Shown here: in pieces, positions 1 through 7,870 of the stretch
Layout: each line of letters opens with the position of its first letter
Numbering within the stretch: position 1 is the first letter of the stretch
From: Saccoglossus kowalevskii
Lineage: Eukaryota > Hemichordata > Enteropneusta > Harrimaniidae
Assembly (NCBI RefSeq): GCF_000003605.2
Contig: NW_003149770.1
Location: 27,847-39,659, forward strand
Direction of reading: 5' to 3'
Length of the DNA: 11,813 nt
Translations under genes and position numbers: made by a program
The notes under the pieces: model-generated
Databases searched by the model: none
The model's input: the letters and a program-made list of their open reading frames with translations, nothing else
What the model was told of the DNA's origin: nothing

Positions 1-21
1 ATTATAAACTTGTATATATAA

Positions 22-27
22 TTTATT
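22..27 (-). terminator. AATAAA polyadenylation signal (distal candidate)
   Basis: AATAAA on the minus strand, about 145 nt after the channel stop codon, in AT-rich sequence. Cleavage usually follows 10-30 nt downstream, which would be position 12 or beyond the window edge. This is the more likely signal because it leaves a normal-length 3' UTR. Confidence 0.5.
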
Positions 28-161
28 TCATCGTATAGCCTACCTTAGTTTCAAGCTGGCAAGATATATAAATTAAATTAAATATTGAATTTCATCTGAT
101 ATTTAATGCTCATTAAATACAAAGTCTCGCGTGACCATTATAAACATCCAGTCACGGCGAA

Positions 162-167
162 TTTATT
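162..167 (-). terminator. AATAAA polyadenylation signal (proximal candidate)
   Basis: AATAAA on the minus strand only 5 nt after the stop codon. Using it would give a 3' UTR of about 20-40 nt, short but possible. In AT-rich DNA the hexamer can arise by chance. Confidence 0.3.
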
Positions 168-172
168 ATATA

Positions 173-1221
173 TCATCTGCAACAATGCCTGAACCGGCGC
201 CTACAGCTCCGGCATCGACGACTCCTGCAACAACCTTTCATAACAACCTTAGTAAATCGTACAATGCGTTGCTGGGATAGACTAATACAGCTAGACATTA
301 AGATGAGTCCTATTATTATATATATTGACATAAACCAGGCAGTCTGTAAAAGATTGTCGGAGTGGTCGTTATTGGACGGGATAAGATCTCCAAAACCGAC
401 AGTGGTGAACGTCACAGTGCTGAAGTACAACGAATCGAGAAATGTCCATCCGTTCTGCGAGCTGTTCAACAACGCTGCGCCCCCGAGAAGATAGGTGGAC
501 TGCAGAAATAGTAATATTGATATTGGCACTTCGACTTGCTCCTCTTTTTTCTTTTTATCGTTCGTATTGCTAGATTGCAGGCTGTCATCCTTGATCGCAG
601 AAATGGTTTTATCTTTCTCATTTATCATAATCACGCCCTCATCACTGTATGTGACTGTTGCCGATTGTTTCCGACCACTGCCGAAGGCTATCAAACCATT
701 GCCAGGGTGACGCGCATTTTTTTCCACATAGTTGCTGTGATACTTTTCAAGTAATGACGCGTCGGTTTGAGTTCCAACAGAACTCGCCTTGGAATTCGAG
801 TGTATTTCGACCCGATACAACATGGCGCCTTCATCGTTATTATCCGGAACCCCCGGTAAATCAGTATACAACATCGTAGGTGGCGCTTCGCGGTTACCAT
901 GACTACCGAATTCCGACACATTTTCCGCGTTGTCGTGGTTACTTACCACCTCATCTCGATGCCCAACAGAATTTCGTGCTGTATTTGAAAATATAGAGAA
1001 GGTACTGCCAATACGGCTGACGGGGTCTGTGCCTGTACAGCTCTCACAGTCGGGGCAGTGTTTGCAGGATTTGATTATAACGCTGTTGATGTACCTGAGA
1101 GGTATGGAAACAATATCTCCGGCCTCAGCGAGGAACAGGAAGAACAAAGGGATTCCAAGGATTGCGTAGAACACTGTTGCTAACCTTCCCATCTGCGTTG
1201 TCGGGGTGATATGTCCATAAC
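173..1221 (-). CDS. K2P two-pore-domain potassium channel, coding exon 2 (P1 filter to C-terminus, with stop)
   Basis: Seen: spliced to exon 1, the G completes GGT and gives TIGYGHITP. Domains in full-length numbering: filter 1 G134-Y135-G136 with H137 just outside it; M2 about 144-171; cytoplasmic M2-M3 loop about 172-364; M3 about 365-385; P2 helix from about 392; filter 2 TVGFGD 407-412; M4 about 424-448; tail 449-482, ending at TGA 173-175. The loop holds CX2CX2CX2C (186-195), SVGTQTD (281-287), RKQS (317-320, a basophilic kinase-type site) and a lysine run just before M3. Total length is 482 residues. Known: vertebrate TRESK (KCNK18) combines a long M2-M3 loop with a short tail, while TASK and TREK have the opposite. 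Inference: a TRESK-like invertebrate K2P; another long-loop K2P lineage is possible. The acceptor ttctctattccag ends at 1222, preceded by a pyrimidine-rich tract. Confidence 0.95.
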
Positions 1222-2319
1222 CTGGAATAGAGAAAGAATACAATCGCATCAAAAACAGTATCAACAAATTATTCCCAATGTCAATTCATTGTGAATTCTA
1301 TGACCACATATTAACTCGGGGCCAAGCAACAGGTGTCATCGCATAGCTACTTTGTTATGAACACGGCGCCCTCACAGGGTCATCGCTAAGTATGGTTTGG
1401 GTTCATTGTTTCTATAAATAAATATTTAGCCTGCTAACACAATTCAGCTTAAGGCTTAGTTTAGAAATTCTCCAGTTACCTAATACCAAACCCCATTTCG
1501 AAAAATGTGTCTACGTTAATCTATATCTGGTCAAGCCAACGTAAAAGTGCATGGACTGGCAGGATAAGAATTATTCAACTCTTCACTTGGTGACAATGCT
1601 ATGTTAGTTATGTGGTTACACTGGGCGACACCATCAAGGTATTTATTTTTATACGAGTCCCTTGAATTTAAGAGGTGGCCTCGATGCTTAAAACGGGTCA
1701 GTGGTGACACCAATACAATTAGTAAGAATCTACCGCAAGTCTTCACACATAAAAAGTGTTCAATGGCGATGTAAAATAAATCAGCTCTTCGTTGACCTCC
1801 GATCATATAGCGACCGGAATTGTTGTGATTATGTTGGTTCAATTTTCTCCAGAGATCGTGGTACGCAATGCCACAGAAAAGCGAATCAATCGACTCGGTG
1901 AAAGGCTATTGTTGTCCATTGAACACACTGCTTAATTGGTTCTACCCAAAGTCATCAATAGAGTACGTGTCGTCACGTAAACAGTCCTAACAAGCCCCGG
2001 AATCGTATGACCATAACAATTAATGTTTTAAACTTTTCTCAAATCAACTGTACCATGACCATCTGCTTATAATTATGTAAAAGTAAGTCAACGGGGAGGG
2101 GTCATGTGGCCTTAACGTTCACCACTGTCATTAAAATGCCAAAATAACATGACGATTTCAATTTGTAAGCCGGAAAATGGATGCTAAAATTATTGTTAAG
2201 TCACTGTGCTGGCATCGTTGGTGGTGTATTGTTGCTTTTATCGGTATATGATGTAAAACCTGTCCTGAAATATTGGTGTAAACGTTACAAATACGTCTGA
2301 GTAATAACACAACCAAATC

Positions 2320-2331
2320 ATGATGATGATG
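2320..2331. repeat. (ATG)4 trinucleotide microsatellite
   Basis: Four perfect ATG units in the intron; too short to be more than a simple-sequence tract. Confidence 0.8.
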
Positions 2332-2921
2332 TTACGGGAATAGTCACGTGATGCATGTGTACCGATATACTAGTATACTACTGCCGTTATGAGTCTGCTA
2401 TAAGCAGTTTTTATTACAAGATAGAATACCATGCGTGATTTTTTGCGATACACACACGCACAATAAAATGGTTACGGACTATTACCGCGTATTTACAAAT
2501 AACACAAATATGTTTGATGTTAACGGGCCACCATGCTGTGAGGCGATTTTTACCCTTCAGCAAGTAATAGAGTATGGTAAATCTCAAAGAAATAGTTCCA
2601 GTTACTATTTTTAGCAGCGATTCACAATGAATTGTTTGTTTGTTTTCGGTGTACATTGAAAGTACGTCACTGCCATTGATGAGTGCGTAACCCAATGCGG
2701 GCTTAACAGCGGCGGGCTGAGTGATTCTGATACGCATCAGCGCTGTGCTGTGCATACACCGAATCAAATTGTCGAAATCGTTTTGCATTGCTACATCTAC
2801 GACATGAAAACGAGTTGCGAGTTAAAATGGTATGCCTCTTTACATCTACAAAGCTTTCAATCAACTACCAATTCGGCTACGTCACCACAGTTTAGTACAG
2901 GAGGAATGTGATTCTAAAGTC

Positions 2922-2936
2922 GTGTGTGTGTGTGTG
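2922..2936. repeat. (GT)7 dinucleotide microsatellite
   Basis: Fifteen bases of uninterrupted alternating GT in the intron, likely length-polymorphic. No other role is visible. Confidence 0.85.
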
Positions 2937-3430
2937 GTGAGCACGAAAGATAAAAAATCACATCACCCTGCTTACGGGCGGAATATGTTATAAATATACT
3001 CGTGATGGGACTGAACGCAATGTTTTCTCAAACATGTATCAAAATATACGGTAATACTAGTACGTGACATTTGGATTGAACTTTACATTAAAAAAAACGG
3101 AAACGAGAATGTTTGCGGTTGTGCAAAATAAACAGACTGACAATTAGACAATTCTTTGGGTCGACAATGTCAGAAATTGAGTAGATATACAATATCATAC
3201 TCACAAGAGACAACAACGAAAATGTAGTTCTTGAGAGGTTAACCGAGCTGTTATTTTTTTCAGATTTGTCAAGAGAGACATACAAATCAGAAAACAGTCA
3301 ATTAAATTGATATGAACTGCTAATGCTGATTAAATCTCTCAACATTAGTACATGTATTCGGGACGTTTCTCTTGACTGGGGTTCAGTAAAACTCCGGTAT
3401 TGTTTAAGATTGCATCGTGAAACACAATGA

Positions 3431-3442
3431 TGCGCATGCGCG
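3431..3442. promoter_or_regulatory. NRF1-type palindrome TGCGCATGCGCG in the K2P intron
   Basis: Matches the NRF1 consensus YGCGCAYGCGCR at all 12 positions. It sits in an AT-rich, CpG-poor part of the intron where a GC-rich 12-mer of this kind is not expected by chance. Known: NRF1 (fly Ewg) sites typically lie near active promoters. Inference: possible internal promoter or enhancer. Confidence 0.35.
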
Positions 3443-3776
3443 TTGAATTACCCAAACGTACTATATCATAGCTGAAACTGTACGAACGTTTGCCTCATCA
3501 TTATTTGGTGCTAAACATGTATACTTTCCGGGAAGTAATCAAACGTGTATAGCAACAAGAACTATAGAACAAAAACACATTGAATGTAATAACACATTAA
3601 AGGATATCGCCTCTCTTCAAGATAAATTAAATTGTATGAAAGCATGGCAAATATATCGAGTAACATAGTAAAGTTATTTAAAAAATAGATATAATAAAAT
3701 GTGAAACAACACAAATTGATTTCTTGGTTGAAACCCCAATACACGGAATATCAATGCATCATCTTCTGTTAGTCAG

Positions 3777-3804
3777 AAATAAATCAATAAATCGATAAAT
3801 CGAT
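3777..3804. repeat. Short tandem repeat of an AAATCGAT-like 8-mer
   Basis: Consecutive units aaataaatc / aataaatcgat / aaatcgata form about three copies of an 8-base unit with one diverged copy, in AT-rich intron sequence. It includes two ATCGAT palindromes, a core used by some DREF-like factors; at this length that is not evidence of binding. Confidence 0.55.
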
Positions 3805-4054
3805 ATTGTTCGTTTCCACGATGCATAGTAGTATCGATGTAGTGGTGTTTGCGTCCAACATTGCTATTTAATCAAATGCGAATCATAAATACAGAAGCAG
3901 TATTTGTGTCGTACATGCCGAAAATGTTATTGATTTCATTGTATTTTCTGCCAAGTGACTTCTGTAGATTAAATAAGAATTTTAAATGTTATACATATTC
4001 GAATTATGTTTGAGGTTTGCTGTACGAATTTTCAAATATTTGTTTTTCTATTCA

Positions 4055-4062
4055 TGACGTCA
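4055..4062. promoter_or_regulatory. Second perfect CRE palindrome (ATGACGTCAT) inside the K2P intron
   Basis: TGACGTCA within the 10-bp palindrome 4054-4063. A given 8-mer palindrome is expected about 0.2 times in a window of this size, so two copies around one gene are mildly notable. It could be an intronic enhancer site; there is no direct evidence of use. Confidence 0.3.
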
Positions 4063-5689
4063 TTAACGTATTCTGTCGATATCATTAATAATAGTTTTAT
4101 TAATTAATATGTTTAGCTGTGATGGTGACATTGGATGAAAAAGTCGACAAAAAAGATAAAATCGTCACTAAAATGATAGCTTGAGAATATAAAGCGCACT
4201 CTTACTTCGTAATGAGTGGTTAGTAGTACAGGCAAATGTCATGAAACAGTTCTTTTAACTTTAACAACCAAAAAATAGACATCTCAGATACGACAACTAA
4301 AAGTTACTTCTGGCTCAAATTCAACGGTTTCAAGATTTTGCTAACATAGAGCCAAGTTTGCTTAATGTATACATATATAGAGATTAACTCTCGCGTGGAC
4401 CTAGAACGGATTTATTAAACTGGTGTAGTATTTTGTGTTTCTTTCGAGACTTGGCGGGGGACTGTGGAAAAACTACTACCATTGAACGATTTTTGAGAAA
4501 ACGTTCCGGGTTTTTTCACAGCACACACTGTGTACCCAAGCTACTCGTCACGAAGCACGTTGGTTACCATGAAGTGTGGACATGATTTTTAGACCGGAGA
4601 CAATTATAAATATATATGTGAGAACAATTAAACCTCCAACGCTTAAATAGAAACAAAGGTAATGTCTGAAGAGTTAGAAACAAGCCTGTGGGTACCACCA
4701 TCCATACCAGCTGTCAAAACAACAAACAACTTTTACCACTGAAATAATTGAATCACTGGCCATCGTGGGTCATCGAGTGATTGGTACGTGAAAGCATACT
4801 ATTCTTAACAATGGCCTTGACAAAACTTACTAGAGTGTTCTCTGTCCTAAATATTCCAGCATTACACTATTTAAGAAACAAGTTTCAATTGTATTTGATT
4901 AGCCACGTACAACGGCATTTTTGTGTCAAGCGTATAAAAAACTTGAATGATCCCTGTTGTGGGCACAGTCTATTGGGACACAGTTTTGAATACAGTACAG
5001 CGCTGTAAGTCAATTTTAAGGATAAAGGAACCAAGACTCGGCACTCCACAACTTCGTCACATATACGTGTCGACATTTTCGCTCTGCAGGATTTATTTTA
5101 CCAGACAAATACCCTTTCTGCTTGGGCTGTCGTGATGCAAAGTAAATATTTTCTTCCCGGTACCGTTTTGTCTCCTATACAATACTGAATCTAACTCGTA
5201 TTCACTTGTTAACGCTGTAGGATTACCGCTATGTTCGATAACATACCTACTGTCTGTGCCCGTCGTCTACAGAAATGACGTTCCTTTTCCACATGAAGTG
5301 ATAAGTAATTCAATATCCTAACTAAGTAATGAAATTACCCATGATTCGTTGCGGTCACCCGATAACCAAGGTTTGAATATTAATATATAATATTTAAAAC
5401 ACAAAAAAGTGTTGGTGCCAGATATTTAAAAACTTTCCATCTACGTTAACACAACAAATTACAGTACAATAAGTGCAGTGTATATTTACACAGAAATATT
5501 AACCATCTGTTTAATGACACTGCACTGCAATGCGTTATCCAGCTAAAGTACGACTTCCTTACGGACCCACACCGATAGCTCTATCTCTACATTGTGCCTC
5601 CAGTTCCCCTCTCCTATTTCAATTGTGTATGCCCCCTTCCATGACATAATAGTTATTTGGTCATACACAATTACATAGGGACTGAAGTG

Positions 5690-5712
5690 TAAGGGTAAGG
5701 GTTAGGGTTAGG
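5690..5712. repeat. Interstitial telomere-like repeat (TAAGGG/TTAGGG)
   Basis: Reads TAAGGG, TAAGGG, TTAGGG, TTAGG: almost four hexamers, two of them canonical animal telomere units and two with a single T-to-A change. It lies in the intron and runs straight into the hairpin at 5713-5751. Such tracts can come from telomerase-mediated break repair or from a mobile element carrying telomere-like ends. Confidence 0.75.
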
Positions 5713-5973
5713 CGGTCTTGAGAAACACTCTATTCTTCGTTTCTCAAACCGAGCTTTTCTGTGTCATTTTAAACCTTTATTGAACGTTTTCACGAATAGA
5801 AATTTCGCTGATTTTTATAACAACCGAGTCTCGTTCTAACAGTGTAATTATGCTAATTTAAGTTTGTATTTTTGTTTTTTGATTAGTCCCAGTCCTCAAA
5901 TAAATTGAAGGCGTGATAACTGTTTTCACGTACAATACCTAGTTGCCAAGACAACGCGACGCAGACCGCCTAA
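5708..5973. mobile_element. Possible MITE-like non-autonomous element bounded by an 11-bp inverted repeat
   Basis: TTAGGCGGTCT (5708-5718) recurs as its exact reverse complement AGACCGCCTAA (5963-5973), enclosing 266 bp. The left copy overlaps both the last telomere-like unit and the hairpin. No coding capacity is seen inside and no convincing target-site duplication flanks it. An 11-bp inverted match at this spacing is expected about once by chance in a window this size, so the call is tentative. It rests on the coincidence with the hairpin and on the match being GC-rich in AT-rich DNA. Confidence 0.22.
5713..5751. repeat. Hairpin-forming inverted repeat abutting the telomere-like tract
   Basis: The left arm CGGTCTTGAGAAAC (5713-5726) pairs with the right arm GTTTCTCAAACCG (5739-5751) over 13 base pairs with one bulged C and a 12-nt loop. 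It is the strongest short-range hairpin I found in the window. No known RNA family is recognised. Confidence 0.7.
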
Positions 5974-7370
5974 TTATATTACACAATTTAATACTTATAC
6001 TTACTTATTTAATTTAATTTAAGAACTATAGACGTCAGTCAAATTGTTGTATTTGTTATGATATTAATACTTTTGAAAATTGTACAACACCCTTCGGTAA
6101 ATGATAAATCCACTAAATTTAAATATTTGAGGGAAAAAAGAATCGCACTCGGACCGCATAACTATCTGGGTGTCTGTAATATCAACGTTGATTCGATTAA
6201 TAATCACGCTATTGTTCACGTATAATAACATTTTGACGCGACTTGTCGAAAGTTATTCTTAGGGCTATTGAAGATTGTGAGCTGGAATGGCGATAATGGT
6301 TCATTCTATCTATCGTTAGTTAATAATTTACAAAGCAGACTGGCAACTAACTAATACCAAGTAACTTTAAATGACCGATGATGCAGTTTTGGAGAGAGAT
6401 CAGTCAGTATGTTTCATGGGGCAGCGATTCTTGACCTCGAATGCCGCAAGTGACTGAACAAAGTGGATAGAAGTTTTCTAAGTAGTACGGGGGAAGTGAT
6501 GTGTTTCATCCGGTTCAGTGATGGTCATGACAGCACTTTTAATTTACTCGATTCGTCACTGTAGCACGAAGTTAGTTACGCATCGCAATTGACTAGCCTT
6601 GCCACACAAGTTTTCAGGGTTTCAAATTCAGAGACGACATAGTCGAGTGACGCGACGTGTACTCATCGTTTGTATTGAAGGAAGCCACTGAGACACTCGC
6701 TGCGTAATAGGTATGAAATAAACCAACTAAACATTCTGACTAGTTAGTTAGATAATACTACATTTACAGCTTCTGACCTATTCGATTGTTTTCCACATTT
6801 TTATTGCCCGGTTATCTACAGGTTAGTTTTCTTAAATTAACTTGAAATCGGGTACACAATAGCAGCACATTAAATGGAATGTAACGAGTGTCATGTGACT
6901 CTATTGGCCTTGTTGAATGTCGCTATGGTTGAACATGGGGTGATATTAGCTGTTAAAGTTAGTTCTAAGTTGAGTTGGTCATTATGATAACTGTCGCGTT
7001 TAAATTATAATATAGGTATACATTCCATGATATAATCAAGATCGGTGTATAATATTCATCAACAATTTGGCGGGTGGTATAATACACGCAATTACAGTAG
7101 TATCAAGACATTCCTATTGAGCTGATAACCAAAATACCACGTGAGTGAGCGGGTTGTGAGATCGCCCATGAAGGTGTACGAGAGTACCTGTTGCCAACGT
7201 TGTAAATCTAACATAAACGCCAGCATTCGAGTGTTTACTTGTATTTACTATACAACTTTAGAAGTGTGACAAATTCTAGTCAATAAAAAAATAACACGGA
7301 GGACAACTTTGCCAGAACATGTCACGATGCGAAGTGTTCGTGGTGGGTTACTGAATGGAACAGTACCTAC

Positions 7371-7770
7371 CTATTGTGCTCACAACAGTCAAACAGAAGA
7401 AACAAGATGACAAGTAACTCCATTTATTATCCAAGTGGGATCGCCAACCTTGCTTCCAGTAGAAATGTAAGTCGTGTTCGTACTCCTCCAGTACCTCCCT
7501 GGCAGTGTCGGTCCAGTTCTGCGGCGAGTCTATCAATCGACTCGTGTTCCGCAGCTCTCGTAAGAAATCCTCCCGTAAAGCTATCGCGCCTGCTGCTAGA
7601 TCCACTTCGTGTGGGTATTCCAACACGTGAAACAGCAGCCCACCTAGAAATAAATACGCTACCGTCACGGTGTAAAGTCCTAAATACGAGAACAAGCTCC
7701 CCCATGGTATTTTCGCACAACACGGCTTCCTCGTTTCACCATCAGAGGAGCCCGTTGAGCGTTCCTCCAT
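7371..7770 (-). CDS. K2P two-pore-domain potassium channel (KCNK family, TRESK-like layout), coding exon 1
   Basis: Seen: this exon encodes residues 1-133 plus the first base of codon 134. A short N-terminus (1-25, with Cys-Cys at 17-18) is followed by M1 (about 28-50), an extracellular cap (about 51-113) with N-glycosylation sequons at N75 (NTS) and N85 (NWT), and the P1 pore helix from W117 into the filter STIG. The start is ATG 7768-7770, with G at -3 and G at +4; an in-frame TGA lies seven codons upstream, so no longer N-terminus fits this exon. The exon ends at 7371 before a GT donor (gtaggt); without splicing, translation would run only six more residues. The cap contains no cysteine, so the apical inter-subunit disulfide of many K2P channels is absent. 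Known: K2P subunits dimerise to make background K+ channels in the plasma membrane. Inference: family assignment is very secure, subfamily is not. Confidence 0.95.
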
Positions 7771-7870
7771 TTCCCGAAAACGGCAATGTCACCCACTGCC
7801 GCGTATACACTGTAGACCCAATGACACTGCGACAGTTACGGTAGCAGGCTGACGTCAGAATGGTAAACAA
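7771..7870 (-). promoter_or_regulatory. Proximal upstream region of the K2P gene with CRE and inverted CCAAT
   Basis: Immediately upstream of the channel ATG on the minus strand. It contains a full CRE palindrome TGACGTCA at 7850-7857 (within CTGACGTCAG 7849-7858) and a CCAAT pentamer on the plus strand at 7818-7822. No good TATA box is seen at a fitting distance. An alternative reading is that the CRE sequence is the end of a 3' splice site: on the minus strand a pyrimidine-rich stretch (ccttttgtttaccattc) runs into tgacgtcag. In that case this is the acceptor of a 5' non-coding exon and the promoter lies further right. The sequence cannot separate the two. Confidence 0.4.
7850..7857. promoter_or_regulatory. 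Perfect CRE palindrome (TGACGTCA) upstream of the K2P start codon
   Basis: Full 8-bp consensus for CREB/ATF bZIP dimers, extended to a 10-bp palindrome, with 79 bp between it and the channel start codon. Known: full CREs close to a transcription start are the functional kind in animals. Inference: cAMP/Ca2+-responsive expression of the channel, if transcription starts between here and the ATG. Confidence 0.45.

Larger units (their letters stand above)
1..172 (-). other. 3' untranslated region of the K2P gene (partial)
   Basis: This AT-rich sequence directly follows the stop codon of the channel on the minus strand. It contains two AATAAA hexamers (listed separately) and no continuing reading frame. 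The cleavage site is not visible; if the distal signal is used, cleavage would fall at or just beyond the left window edge. Confidence 0.7.
1222..7370 (-). other. Intron of the K2P gene (phase 1, 6149 bp), splitting the first filter glycine codon
   Basis: The donor is gtaggt at 7370-7365 and the acceptor is a pyrimidine-rich tract ending in cag at 1224-1222 (minus strand). The split codon is G|GT, the first Gly of GYG. An intron inside the GYG codon of P1 is a recurrent position in K2P genes, which supports the join independently of protein similarity. I read through the intron on both strands and found no convincing exon. The longest open frame, 124 codons at 2414-2788 on the minus strand, has no recognisable domain. 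Contents worth marking are listed separately: short microsatellites, NRF1-type and CRE palindromes, and a telomere-like tract with a hairpin. Confidence 0.93.

Noticed and set aside
1531-1842. 103-codon open frame on the minus strand near the intron's 3' end
   Set aside because: No domain and no periodicity suggestive of a fold. Including it in the channel would interrupt the GYG filter.
1702-1979. Small palindromes TGGTGACACCA (1702-1712) and TACGTG-TCGT-CACGTA (1964-1979)
   Set aside because: Arms of only five or six bases with no repetition or context; expected by chance.
2414-2788. 124-codon open frame on the minus strand inside the intron
   Set aside because: No recognisable domain, a composition that reads like translated AT-rich DNA, and no evident splice sites joining it to the channel frame. 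A frame of this length is unremarkable across six frames of 6 kb.
5664-5988. Direct repeat TACACAATT (5664-5672 and 5980-5988) as a target-site duplication for the candidate element
   Set aside because: Nine-base direct repeats at this spacing are expected many times by chance in AT-rich DNA, and the repeat does not touch the inverted-repeat ends.
6860-6884. Strings resembling microRNA sequences (TAGCAGCACAT like miR-15/16, TGGAATGTAA like miR-1/206)
   Set aside because: No complementary arm is present within hairpin distance on either side, and the two strings overlap in an arrangement no known precursor has.
7374-7844. 156-codon open frame on the plus strand opposite K2P exon 1
   Set aside because: It lies almost entirely antisense to well-supported channel coding sequence, has low-complexity Ser/Arg-rich content and no domain. 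Long antisense frames are common opposite coding exons.
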